From NCBI GenBank assembly GCA_023402845.1, contig JAEYFP010000002.1, positions 1 to 64,000 of the forward strand: a stretch of 64,000 nt of DNA, given 5' to 3'. This DNA comes from Bacillota bacterium (GTDB lineage Bacteria > Bacillota > Clostridia > Lachnospirales > Lachnospiraceae). The position numbers and the translations under genes are program-made. A model generated the notes under the pieces. The model worked only from the letters and a program-made list of their open reading frames with translations. It was not told the DNA's origin and made no database searches. Below are positions 43,042 through 51,371 of the stretch, piece after piece; the first letter of the stretch is position 1; each line of letters starts with the position of its first letter.

Positions 43042-44205
43042 TTATTGTGCGGGCAGCTTCCTTGCCTTTGAACCTTTGATTCCGCTGTAGCATAACTGAA
43101 TAAGATAGCCAAGTGTAAAGATGATGCAGGCAAAGGTCAGAAGCCCGCCAAGGAATGGAACGATCTTTATGAATACAAGGATCGCGGTTCCGAGGAGCGA
43201 AGCGAGCCATGGGTGCAGTGTCTTAAATACGAGCCGTCCGACTGCGGCACCCGTAAAGGTGACGGAGAAGAACAGAATCGGAAGGAAGAGCAGCGTCAGC
43301 AGACCCGCAAGCGGCAGTCCGATATAAGTAATGCAGCACAGGATGATAGCAACAGGGAGCGCAATAAGCGCAATCGCACCGGAGCCAAGCATGACCGCCG
43401 GATTACTCATCAGCATTGTGCCGGAGCCATCCAGTGCGTTTCCAAATACAAGGCAGAAAATAAAGGTGATCAGTACGAGCGCCGGTACCCAGTATAATCT
43501 GGATAAAAGCTTATGCACAATTTTTGCTCCGATCGTCAGTTTCTCTGCGGTCTTTCCCACGTCCGCCTGCTTATCAAAATTCAGGTTGGCAATCAAGGCG
43601 TTTTCATCGATGCCTGGCTCTTTCGTCGACTTAACGGTCAGCGTGCCCTTGATGTCGGCATTTGGTCCGATTGTCACATTTTCTGCGAAAACGTGGACAT
43701 CTCCCGTAACGGTACCGTCAATTGTTACGTTTTCCGCATAGGCTTTCAAGTCCCCGCAGGTGCCGTTAAAAGCAATGCTCTGTGCTGCAAGAATTGCAGC
43801 GTCCGCGGTAACGTCATGACCGATACTGATTGAGTTGGCCGCAGCCGTAATGTTGCCGCTGACCTGTGTGCCGGTAACGTTGAGCGAGTAGCCGGCGGCA
43901 CGCAGGCTGCCGTTAATCGAAGTGTTGCTGACAGAGAGCAGATTACCGGCGATCAGAGCATCCTGGTCAACAGTGGATCCGGCGATCTGACAGTTGTTCC
44001 CCATCATATAAACATCCTTTAATGCCGTCACATCAGTTATCGCGGACGTCTCCCCGGTATAAAACCGGTTCCCGACACTGTCAGAAGATTCGGAACTCTG
44101 AAGTGTGACGGATTCCTCCGCTTTTACGGATTTTTCTGGTACGAGCAAAACAGCTGCGGCAGCGATAAGCAGTACCGCCATTGTAAAACGCAAGATTTTT
44201 TTCAT
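43042..44205 (-). CDS. Bactofilin-like/polymer-forming repeat membrane protein
   Basis: A 387-aa protein. A signal peptide (residues about 1-30, ending VKAEE) is followed by a right-handed beta-helix-like repeat region (about 60-195, with repeats such as QIAGSTVDQDALIAGNLLSV and GTVTGDVHVFAENVTIG) as in polymer-forming cytoskeletal proteins. The C-terminal half has about four membrane segments (about 240-370). The repeat domain would be outside the membrane, unlike cytosolic bactofilins. Unknown role, perhaps in envelope organisation. Confidence 0.72.
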   Translation of the reverse strand: MKKILRFTMAVLLIAAAAVLLVPEKSVKAEESVTLQSSESSDSVGNRFYTGETSAITDVTALKDVYMMGNNCQIAGSTVDQDALIAGNLLSVSNTSINGSLRAAGYSLNVTGTQVSGNITAAANSISIGHDVTADAAILAAQSIAFNGTCGDLKAYAENVTIDGTVTGDVHVFAENVTIGPNADIKGTLTVKSTKEPGIDENALIANLNFDKQADVGKTAEKLTIGAKIVHKLLSRLYWVPALVLITFIFCLVFGNALDGSGTMLMSNPAVMLGSGAIALIALPVAIILCCITYIGLPLAGLLTLLFLPILFFSVTFTGAAVGRLVFKTLHPWLASLLGTAILVFIKIVPFLGGLLTFACIIFTLGYLIQLCYSGIKGSKARKLPAQ

Positions 44206-44246
44206 TTTTTATTCCCCTTCATAGAATGAATGCTATTGATGAGAAA

Positions 44247-44275
44247 AGTATAACAGAAAAAAGTGGGTTTGTAAA
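44247..44275 (-). promoter_or_regulatory. Promoter of the bactofilin-like gene
   Basis: On the - strand, TTTACA (44275-44270), 17 bases, TATACT (44252-44247). Confidence 0.7.
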
Positions 44276-44316
44276 AATACGGATGTCATAAATCGGAATT
44301 ACAAATGTAATTTTTG

Positions 44317-44387
44317 TTTACGAATGGAAAATATTCCGATACAATAGATTAAAGAAGGAGGAGGATTCTGTTAAATCTGACGGAATC
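44317..44387 (+). promoter_or_regulatory. Acyltransferase promoter and leader hairpin
   Basis: TTTACG (44317-44322), 17 bases, TACAAT (44340-44345). Downstream, GGAGGAGGA (44356-44364) overlaps the left arm of a hairpin GGATTC/GAATCC (44362-44387). The start codon follows 13 bases later and has no other good ribosome site, so folding may bring the Shine-Dalgarno near it or hide it. Confidence 0.5.
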
Positions 44388-44400
44388 CGCTTGTGGGTAA

Positions 44401-45483
44401 ATGGAAAATGATAATCAAACAGTGGTGAAACAAAAGAAGCCCCGGCAGGCTGGACCGGATATTATCAGAACAATTGCAGCCGTATTTGTGGTGGCAGTAC
44501 ATTTTTATTTGAACTGCGGCTATTATTCTGCACCGCTTAAGGGCCCGATCCTGTTTATGATGACGGCTGCCAGATGGCTGTTTTTGATCTGCGTGCCGTT
44601 ATTCATGATTCTGACCGGCTATTTTAAGTCGGAGAAAACGTTGGGTTGGGGGCATTATAAGAGCCTTATACCGGTTTTCCTGTCCTATATTGTAATTTCT
44701 ATCATTAAGGTGTTTGCGAGCAATTATGTGTATGGGAAGGTGTATACATTTGAAATTGCGCTGAAGAATATCGCGAATTACCAGATCGCGTGGTATGTGG
44801 GTATGTATTTATCGCTGATGGCCCTGATTCCGTTCTTGAACCGGCTTTGGAAGGCGCTTGTATCGAAAAAAGAAAAGCAGGTACTGATCGGTTCCCTTGC
44901 ATTTGTATCTACGCTTTATCCGGTTTTTCTTTATATTGTTCCCTCATACTGGCAGATGCTCTATCCGCTTGTCTATTATTATCTTGGTGTTTATATGAAA
45001 GAATACCAGCCCAAGGTGAAAAAGAGGTGGCTTGTGCTTGTTACGTTTGGGATTGTACTTGCGGAGGCGGTCATTTCTTTTGTTTTTGCAGACGGTAAAA
45101 GCTTTATCTGGAATGTGCTGGGGCCGGTAGACAGCGGCTATTCGACGATCACCGTAGTCATTTGCGCCGCGGCGGTGTTTTTGCTTTTTTATGATGTGGA
45201 AATAAAGACAGGTTGGATCAGGACCGTATTTCGAAAAATATCGGAGGTTTCGCTGGAAATCTATTTGTTTACGGGCGTTTATGATGCAATTATATTTTAT
45301 TATTTAAAGAAAATCGTTTGGGAGGTGGAGGATTTCTTCTGGTGGTTCTTTGTGACAGTGCCGGTAAGCTTCCTTCTGGCATGGATCTCTTCCATGCTGT
45401 TAAAGCTCATTTTCAAAATGATCGGGAAATATGCCAGATTAATTATTAAAAAATTCTCAAATGGCAATGAAACAGAAATGTAA
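44401..45483 (+). CDS. Membrane acyltransferase, acyltransferase_3 family
   Basis: A 360-aa protein with about ten membrane segments. The family motif is in the first segment, DIIRTIAAVFVVAVHF, with the catalytic His in VAVHF (about residue 35). These enzymes O-acetylate or otherwise acylate envelope sugars. TAA lies immediately before the ATG, so no earlier start exists in this frame. The ribosome site is poor (see the leader hairpin). Substrate unknown. Confidence 0.82.
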   Translation: MENDNQTVVKQKKPRQAGPDIIRTIAAVFVVAVHFYLNCGYYSAPLKGPILFMMTAARWLFLICVPLFMILTGYFKSEKTLGWGHYKSLIPVFLSYIVISIIKVFASNYVYGKVYTFEIALKNIANYQIAWYVGMYLSLMALIPFLNRLWKALVSKKEKQVLIGSLAFVSTLYPVFLYIVPSYWQMLYPLVYYYLGVYMKEYQPKVKKRWLVLVTFGIVLAEAVISFVFADGKSFIWNVLGPVDSGYSTITVVICAAAVFLLFYDVEIKTGWIRTVFRKISEVSLEIYLFTGVYDAIIFYYLKKIVWEVEDFFWWFFVTVPVSFLLAWISSMLLKLIFKMIGKYARLIIKKFSNGNETEM

Positions 45484-45589
45484 TTGATTGCGCTTGTTTG
45501 ATAAACAATGTAAAATGGTACTGTATCGTAAATCGATCTTTACTGTTCTTTTAAAACAAAAATGACAGCAAAACAAAAGGAGGACAAAA

Positions 45590-46333
45590 ATGTACAGATT
45601 AGAAGGAAAAGTTGCGATTATTACCGGGGCAACCTCAGGTATGGGCAGGGATACCGCCTATGTTTTTGCAGAGGAGGGGGCAAAGGTCGTCATTACCGGC
45701 AGGGATGAGGAAAGAGCCAAAGCAGTTGTGGATGCGATAAAAGCAAAGGGAGGGGAAGCCTCCTATGTGATTGCCGATCTCTCTGACAGGCAGTCGGTGG
45801 ATCAGGTTGTGGACAAGACGCTTGAGAGATACGGCACGGTTGATATTTTGTTTAATAATGCGGGATTGCTCAGTATAAAGGGAACGATGGATATTTCGAT
45901 AGAGGAATGGGATAAAATTATGCAGGTTAACATGACTGCGGCTTTGATGCTCTCCCAAAAGGTCGCGCCGGTCATGAAAGCCAAGGGCAAGGGAACCATC
46001 ATCAATACTGGTTCTGTTGCGGGTACTGCGGCCAGGTGGGGAGCAGTGGCTTACTGTACTTCAAAGCACGCAATGAACGGCTTGACCAAAGCGCTTGCCC
46101 GTGAATTGGGACCTGAAATCCGCGTGAATGCGATCCTGCCCGGCGCTATTGTGACAGCAATGCTCGATAGCGTGGGAGGAGAGGCTGCTGCGGAGGGAAT
46201 GAAGCAGATGTCCCCGCTCAAGCGTATCGGCCAGGGCAGGGAGATCGGGACTGCGGCACTGTTTCTTGCCACAGATGACTCCTCCTTTATTACAGGACAG
46301 CTGCTGCGAGTAGACGGCGGTGTCGATTGCTGA
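45590..46333 (+). CDS. Short-chain dehydrogenase/reductase
   Basis: A 247-aa classical SDR. The cofactor motif TGATSGMG is at about residues 12-19, NNAG at about 89-92, and the catalytic Ser/Tyr/Lys are in NTGSVAG and YCTSK (about 138-156). The final GQLLRVDGG is typical of FabG-like and hydroxysteroid dehydrogenases. A possible bile-acid or sugar-alcohol role cannot be decided. AGGAGG precedes the ATG. Single gene, convergent with the next. Confidence 0.88.
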   Translation: MYRLEGKVAIITGATSGMGRDTAYVFAEEGAKVVITGRDEERAKAVVDAIKAKGGEASYVIADLSDRQSVDQVVDKTLERYGTVDILFNNAGLLSIKGTMDISIEEWDKIMQVNMTAALMLSQKVAPVMKAKGKGTIINTGSVAGTAARWGAVAYCTSKHAMNGLTKALARELGPEIRVNAILPGAIVTAMLDSVGGEAAAEGMKQMSPLKRIGQGREIGTAALFLATDDSSFITGQLLRVDGGVDC

Positions 46334-46348
46334 TGTCTGAAAAGCTTT

Positions 46349-46380
46349 GCAGAGCCGGGAAGTTACATGCCCGGCTCTGC
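46349..46380. terminator. Hairpin shared by convergent genes, overlapping a stop codon
   Basis: GCAGAGCCGGG and CCCGGCTCTGC form an 11-bp perfect stem. The loop holds the TAA stop (46363-46365) of the - strand gene, so one arm is coding for that gene. Confidence 0.7.
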
Positions 46381-47598
46381 GATTCTGGAGACACCAACGT
46401 AGATATCCGAGATCTTGTACCAGGTGGGATAATCGGTAATGCCGTTTGCGGGCAGACCGAAGATGGACTGGAAAGTGCTGACCGCATTGGCGGTATTCTG
46501 GCCGTAGATTCCGTCAGGGGTAACCGTTGGGATCAGCGGATAGTTTTGTGCAATCCGGTTGAGCTGCTCCTGAAGCTGAACAACATGATCGCCGCTGCTG
46601 CCGATGGTCAGATTATAGCCGGGCCAGGAAGAGGGGACACCTGACACCTGATCGGTCGTATTGATATACATATCGCTTCCGTAGTAATGATGAATGATTT
46701 CAATCGGGGCATAGCCCTGATCACCGAGAGACTGGGAACCCCACTGGCTCATTCCGTTAGGGCAGGTCACGCGCCTGCCGTCGCAGTACTGGGTCAGAAT
46801 CGGCTGGCGAACGTTGGGGCGGGATAAGAAATTTGCAAAGATCCCATCGACAATCGTATCTACGTTTTGATAGATATTACGTCCGTAAATCCATTTCTGG
46901 TCAAAGGCGGTGGAGGAGGTAATCGTAAAGTTATAGCCCTGGTTCCGGTACCACTCGGTATACACCCTATTGAGTGTAAAAGAGAGGATGGCAAGGGTAT
47001 TAGCATAGATGGCCGATTCGCTCCAGGTTGCGTAGATTTCGGAGGAAACGACATTTTTGATATAATCTTTATAACGGATGTAGTAGTTTTCGGCGGTTGT
47101 ATCATCCGGAACGCCGTTGTGTACGACAACAAACTCAGGGATAACGACACGGCTCAAAACGATTTCGCCGGTCTCGGCGATGGGCTTGATTTCAGCCTCC
47201 GGGATCTTGGCCGGATATTCCCCGTATAGTGTATGGTCGGGAATTGTGATGACATCATCGGAGTTGAGCTGATCTTCCTCGGGAATCATGCGGGCTGGCT
47301 GAATGGCAAGCGAGTCGGGCAGTATTTCCGTACCGCTGATAATGAGCTCCTGATAGCCGGGCGCTCGAATTGTAATTGTACATTCGGTATAAGGCATTTC
47401 ATCTTGCGGCGTAACGCTGTATTCGAGCGGAGGTGTCGTGATTTCTACAGCTTCGGTCTGTCCGGAGCTGTTTGTCTGAAGCTCATCGATGGTAGAATCC
47501 GGGACGCCGGTATAGGATATTCTGACAGTTGCACCTGCTATCGGGATATTACCGATCGTAGAAGTAAGATTGACGGAAAGCGTTCCAGTATCGGGCAT
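46363..47598 (-). CDS. SpoIID-like protein with peptidoglycan-binding domain, no signal peptide
   Basis: A 411-aa protein. The N-terminal about 95 residues form a carboxypeptidase-regulatory-like beta domain. A second region of about 160 residues resembles SpoIID-like cortex enzymes (YIKNVVSSEIYATWSESAIYANTLAILSFTLNRVY, then CPNGMSQWGSQSLGDQGYAPIEIIHHYYG). The end is a peptidoglycan_binding_1 repeat (VVQLQEQLNRIAQNYPLIPTVTPDGIYGQNTANAVSTFQ). ATG 47598 is chosen because AGAGGT ends only one base before the ATG at 47604. No signal peptide is present. A spore-associated role is inferred. Confidence 0.75.
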   Translation of the reverse strand: MPDTGTLSVNLTSTIGNIPIAGATVRISYTGVPDSTIDELQTNSSGQTEAVEITTPPLEYSVTPQDEMPYTECTITIRAPGYQELIISGTEILPDSLAIQPARMIPEEDQLNSDDVITIPDHTLYGEYPAKIPEAEIKPIAETGEIVLSRVVIPEFVVVHNGVPDDTTAENYYIRYKDYIKNVVSSEIYATWSESAIYANTLAILSFTLNRVYTEWYRNQGYNFTITSSTAFDQKWIYGRNIYQNVDTIVDGIFANFLSRPNVRQPILTQYCDGRRVTCPNGMSQWGSQSLGDQGYAPIEIIHHYYGSDMYINTTDQVSGVPSSWPGYNLTIGSSGDHVVQLQEQLNRIAQNYPLIPTVTPDGIYGQNTANAVSTFQSIFGLPANGITDYPTWYKISDIYVGVSRIAEPGM

Positions 47599-47793
47599 AA
47601 TCATACCTCTTGTAATGATTTCTTATTTAATATATGCGGCTCCTTTTTTCTGTTGACAGATGTGGGAAAATCGCTCATAATAAGCTTAATTTAGTTTATT
47701 TTATGGGTAATATTAATTAAAATAATTATTAAACTAGAAAAATAATTTAATTAATTTACACTAAAATAGAAGACTGCAGAAGGAGGAGCAGAA

Positions 47794-49185
47794 ATGGGAT
47801 TTCGTAAGGATTTTGTATGGGGCGTTGCATCTTCCGCTTATCAGGTCGAAGGTGCGGTAAATGCGGACGGAAAAGGACTGCATATTTGGGATGTATTCAC
47901 AAGAGAGCAGGGAAAGGTTTATGAAAATCAGAATGCGGGGAAGGCATGCGAATTTTATACGCGTTATCGGGAGGATATCCGTCTGATGAAGGAGTTGGGT
48001 ATCCGGGCTTACCGTTTTTCCCTGAACTGGACACGAATTCTTCCGGATGGGATCGGAAGAGTTAACGAAGCCGGCATTGATTTCTACAACAGAGTGATTG
48101 ATGAACTGCTCGCAAACGGGATTGAACCATATATTACGCTGTTCCATTGGGAATATCCTTATGAGCTCCATAAAAAGGGCGGTTGGCTGAATGCTGAGAG
48201 TGCGGACTGGTTTGCGGAATATGCGGCTCTTGTGACAACCTGTTTTTCGGATCGGGTAACAAAATATTTTACACTGAATGAGCCGCAATGTTTTATTGGA
48301 CTGGGCTATCTGCACGGCACCCATGCGCCGGGGCTGAAAAGTACGAATACAGATCTGTTTCAAATGGCGCACAATGTGCTTCGGGCTCATGGCAAGGCGG
48401 TACAGGCCATGCGTGCGCATGCGAAACAGCCGATTCAAATAGGTTTTGCACCGACAGGACAGATCAGCTATCCGAAATCGGAGAGCGCGGCAGATATCGA
48501 GGCCGCAAGAAAGCATCTGTTTGCGTGCCCCAAGGAGCTTGACAATTGGACATGGAATCTGGCATGGTGGATGGATCCGGTGCTGCTTGGGAGGTATCCG
48601 GATGATGGAATGCGTCTGTATGAGCGCTTTCTTCCGAAAATTTTGCCGGAGGATCTGAAGCTGATCAGCGAACCGATTGATTTTCTTGGACAAAATATTT
48701 ATAACGGTCATATGATCAGTGCGCCGGATGAAAACAGCAAAGAGGAGGCAATAAGTATTGGTTATGAAATCAGCAGCCGCTATGACGGCTTCCCGCGCAC
48801 AGCGGTGAAATGGCCGGTAACGTATGAATGCCTTTATTGGGGGCCGCGCTTCCTCAGCGAACGGTATGGAAAGCCGCCGATCTATATTACGGAAAACGGA
48901 ATGTCGTGCACGGATGTGATTTCGCTGGACGGCAAGGTGCATGATCCGAATCGGATTGATTTCCTTGCAAGATATATCGGGCGCCTGCGTGATGCGGCGA
49001 ATGACGGCGTCGATGTGCGTGGATATTTTCAGTGGTCGTTTACGGATAATTTTGAATGGTCGGAAGGTTATAATGAGCGGTTTGGGATTGTCTATGTAGA
49101 TTACCCGACACAGCGCAGGATCCCGAAGGATTCCGCTTTCTGGTATAGGAATGTGATCGGAAGCAATGGGGAAATACTCACATAA
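47794..49185 (+). CDS. GH1 family beta-glucosidase or 6-phospho-beta-glucosidase
   Basis: A 463-aa cytosolic glycosidase. The N-terminal FVWGVASSAYQVEGA signature is followed by acid/base E163 (TLNEPQ) and nucleophile E367 (ITENGM), with WSFTDNFEWSEGY near the end. The W-E-W motif in the C-terminal region rather than a phosphate-binding Ser/Lys/Tyr set favours an unphosphorylated beta-glucoside. AAGGAGGA precedes the ATG. No transporter is adjacent. The upstream 190 bases are very AT-rich without a clear promoter. Confidence 0.9.
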   Translation: MGFRKDFVWGVASSAYQVEGAVNADGKGLHIWDVFTREQGKVYENQNAGKACEFYTRYREDIRLMKELGIRAYRFSLNWTRILPDGIGRVNEAGIDFYNRVIDELLANGIEPYITLFHWEYPYELHKKGGWLNAESADWFAEYAALVTTCFSDRVTKYFTLNEPQCFIGLGYLHGTHAPGLKSTNTDLFQMAHNVLRAHGKAVQAMRAHAKQPIQIGFAPTGQISYPKSESAADIEAARKHLFACPKELDNWTWNLAWWMDPVLLGRYPDDGMRLYERFLPKILPEDLKLISEPIDFLGQNIYNGHMISAPDENSKEEAISIGYEISSRYDGFPRTAVKWPVTYECLYWGPRFLSERYGKPPIYITENGMSCTDVISLDGKVHDPNRIDFLARYIGRLRDAANDGVDVRGYFQWSFTDNFEWSEGYNERFGIVYVDYPTQRRIPKDSAFWYRNVIGSNGEILT

Positions 49186-49228
49186 TCGGAATGAAATGAT
49201 ATGGAAGCCATGCTGCCTGCGCGCAGAA

Positions 49229-49274
49229 CAAAAAGTGTCCGCTCCTTCATTTATGGGGAGCGGACACTTTTTGT
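49229..49274. terminator. Bidirectional terminator, related to the intergenic repeat
   Basis: CAAAAAGTGTCCGCTCC and GGAGCGGACACTTTTTG form a 17-bp perfect stem with T runs in both directions. The left flank GCGCGCAGAACAAAA resembles the flank of the repeat at 41790-41804. Confidence 0.88.
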
Positions 49275-49280
49275 CTATTC

Positions 49281-50105
49281 TTAATCAAGATTGAGTTTTT
49301 TATCTGTAAGCTTCCAGGTTACTAGATAGAATATTACACAAAGAAGAAGACTGATACCGATGCTGGAGGCAAAGCTTAACTGGATATAGCCGACTATTTC
49401 CTCCACAGATGAAAAGTCGCTGCCGGAGGTCAGAAAGCCGAAATATCCTGTAAATGACAGCAGAACGATAGAAATAATCTGAGTAATCGCGTAAATGCCG
49501 CAAAAGGCAAGAATAGAACCGATGATTTTATGTTTTGTAAATAATTGTCCGATTGCGAGCGAAGCACTTAGGTTTAAAAAAGTGTAAACGGCGTTTACGA
49601 TCAGCATGATGGGAATGAACCACAGAAAGACACTGAAAGGTGTCGGGCTGATCTGGTTAAATTTCGCAATTTCATTCAAAAGTTCTCCATAAATGATGTT
49701 GAGCTCAGCGGGGTTGGCCTGAGTGAATACAAGAAGCAGCACGGAAGCGGCAAGCATCAGATAGGTAATACAAAGCCAGATCGTAGCGGCAAGTCCTTTG
49801 CCGACAATCAGCGTATGCACGGATACAGGCAGCGTATGTGTCAAATAGCCTTCGTCACTATACATCGTCTTATAAAAGCGGACAATGACAAAAATATAGG
49901 CGGCACAGGTCACTGCAATCAAAGCAACAAAGTAGAGCATGAGCGCCGACATGGAGAGAGTCTGAACAAACAGGCTGTCGGAATCGGCAGGGAAAAACCT
50001 CAAAACAATGCTGCCGAGCAGCGTGATGGCGATCAGCAGCAGATTAACAGGAAGCAGTACCTTTGTAATTGCAATCCATTCCTGCCTGAATAATTTTTTT
50101 AACAT
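49281..50105 (-). CDS. ABC-2 type transporter permease
   Basis: A 274-aa membrane protein with six predicted segments, N-terminal LFRQEWIAITKVLLPVNLLLIAITLLGSIVL, and a large loop near the second segment (RFYKTMYSDEGYLTHTLPVS). YLTHTLPVS recurs in exporter permeases of Firmicutes. It overlaps the ATPase gene by 7 bases and is the last gene of the GntR operon. Probably involved in export or envelope stress. Confidence 0.82.
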   Translation of the reverse strand: MLKKLFRQEWIAITKVLLPVNLLLIAITLLGSIVLRFFPADSDSLFVQTLSMSALMLYFVALIAVTCAAYIFVIVRFYKTMYSDEGYLTHTLPVSVHTLIVGKGLAATIWLCITYLMLAASVLLLVFTQANPAELNIIYGELLNEIAKFNQISPTPFSVFLWFIPIMLIVNAVYTFLNLSASLAIGQLFTKHKIIGSILAFCGIYAITQIISIVLLSFTGYFGFLTSGSDFSSVEEIVGYIQLSFASSIGISLLLCVIFYLVTWKLTDKKLNLD

Positions 50106-50797
50106 GCGAACACCTCCCTGAACAGTGCATCTACGGATTTATTGTTTTTCTCCCGGATTTCGTCGATCGTCGAATGCAGGAGAACTTCTCCGTTTTTGAT
50201 GAAAACTGCCTCGTCGAGCACATTTTCAATATCCGATATCAAATGTGTGGAAATCAAAATCGTAGCGTTTTCATTGTAATTTGTAATAATTGTATTTAAA
50301 ATATAATCCCTCGCGGCGGGATCGACACCGGCAATCGGCTCGTCGAGCAGATAAAGATCTGCTTCCCGGCTCATGACAAGAATGAGTTGTACCTTTTCCT
50401 TTGTTCCCTTGGAAAGTGTTTTCAGCTTTCGATCCGGTTCAATGCCAAGGTTCTTTAACATCATTTCGGCCCGGTCCATACTGAAATCCTCATAAAATTC
50501 TGCGAAATAATTGATAATGTCGCTTACCTTCATCCAGGAATTTAAATAGGTGCGCTCCGGCAGATAGGAGACACATTTCTTCGTCTCAATAGACGGTGCC
50601 TGGCCGTTGATTGTAAGTGTTCCGGCAGTCGCCGTCAAAAGACCGCTTGCGATTTTGATCAGCGTTGTTTTGCCGCTTCCGTTTGGCCCGAGCAGGCCTA
50701 TGATCTTTCCGCTCTCAAGCGTTAGATTCAGATTGTTGAGCGCACAAAATGTGCCGTATTTTTTTGTTAAGCCATTGCATTCCATGATTGTGCTCAT
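50099..50797 (-). CDS. ABC transporter ATPase (YtrB-like)
   Basis: A 232-aa ATPase with Walker A GLLGPNGSGKTT, signature LSKGTKEKVQL, Walker B LLDEPIAGVDPAARD and switch His in STHLISD. It lacks the canonical LSGGQ, as in YtrB-type ATPases. ATGA overlap with the GntR gene and overlap with the permease show a tightly coupled operon. Confidence 0.88.
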   Translation of the reverse strand: MSTIMECNGLTKKYGTFCALNNLNLTLESGKIIGLLGPNGSGKTTLIKIASGLLTATAGTLTINGQAPSIETKKCVSYLPERTYLNSWMKVSDIINYFAEFYEDFSMDRAEMMLKNLGIEPDRKLKTLSKGTKEKVQLILVMSREADLYLLDEPIAGVDPAARDYILNTIITNYNENATILISTHLISDIENVLDEAVFIKNGEVLLHSTIDEIREKNNKSVDALFREVFAC

Positions 50798-51165
50798 TGT
50801 TCGTCCCCCTTCATTGAGTTTTTTATCAGGTCAATGATTTCCTGATTGTTAAAGCCGTATTGTTTCATTTTTTCAAAGAACAGCCTCACTTCTTCGGAAG
50901 CAAGCTTTTTTCTTAAATCCTGTATCATCGTGGTGTCCTCCGTTACCATTCTGCCGCTTGTGCGTATTGTAATGATCAAACCGCTGCCTTCCAGTTCTGA
51001 AAAGGCTTTCTGCATTGTATTCGGATTGACGGCTGCCTCCGCTGCCAGCTCCCGCACCGAGGGAAGCTTGCTGCCCGGCTTGTAAAAGCCTGCAACGACC
51101 CGCATTTGAATTTCTTCGATAAGCTGTAAGTAGATTGCACGGTCATTATCTAATTTCCATGACAT
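50794..51165 (-). CDS. GntR-family regulator, YtrA type
   Basis: A 123-aa regulator. The winged helix (YLQLIEEIQMRVVAGFYKPGSKLPSVRELAAEAAVNPNTMQKAFSELEGSGLI, residues about 12-64) is followed by only a short helical C-terminus, the YtrA subfamily. Such proteins repress their own ABC operon and respond to cell-wall antibiotics. AAGGAGG precedes the ATG. The operator palindrome sits in its promoter. Confidence 0.9.
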   Translation of the reverse strand: MSWKLDNDRAIYLQLIEEIQMRVVAGFYKPGSKLPSVRELAAEAAVNPNTMQKAFSELEGSGLIITIRTSGRMVTEDTTMIQDLRKKLASEEVRLFFEKMKQYGFNNQEIIDLIKNSMKGDEQ

Positions 51166-51188
51166 AGTAATCCTCCTTTCTTCACGAC

Positions 51189-51234
51189 TGTATTAGTTTG
51201 GTAATACAATAATACATGAGGAGGAAAATGTCAA
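51189..51234 (-). promoter_or_regulatory. GntR operon promoter with operator
   Basis: On the - strand, TTGACA (51234-51229), 17 bases, TATTGT (51211-51206). The palindrome TGTATTA-GTTTGG-TAATACA (51189-51208) overlaps the -10 and the start site. Confidence 0.75.
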
Positions 51235-51371
51235 CATCTTCGATGAAAAATATTGCGCAGAATCAGAAAATTGTGGTACGATGAAACAAATCGTCAGATT
51301 GTGTTTATTAAGGAAAGGCTCATATCTGGAACGAAAAAATACAAAACATCGGAACATGGGAGGCTTTTATT

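Noticed and set aside
43331..43741. A + strand frame of 136 codons antisense to the bactofilin-like gene
   Set aside because: The - strand gene has a signal peptide, repeat domain, promoter and terminator. The + frame is a shadow.
47761..48942. A 393-codon open frame antisense to the GH1 gene
   Set aside because: Its composition is Arg/His/Cys-rich with no family motifs, and the GH1 gene on the other strand is complete with catalytic residues. It is a shadow of GC3-biased coding.
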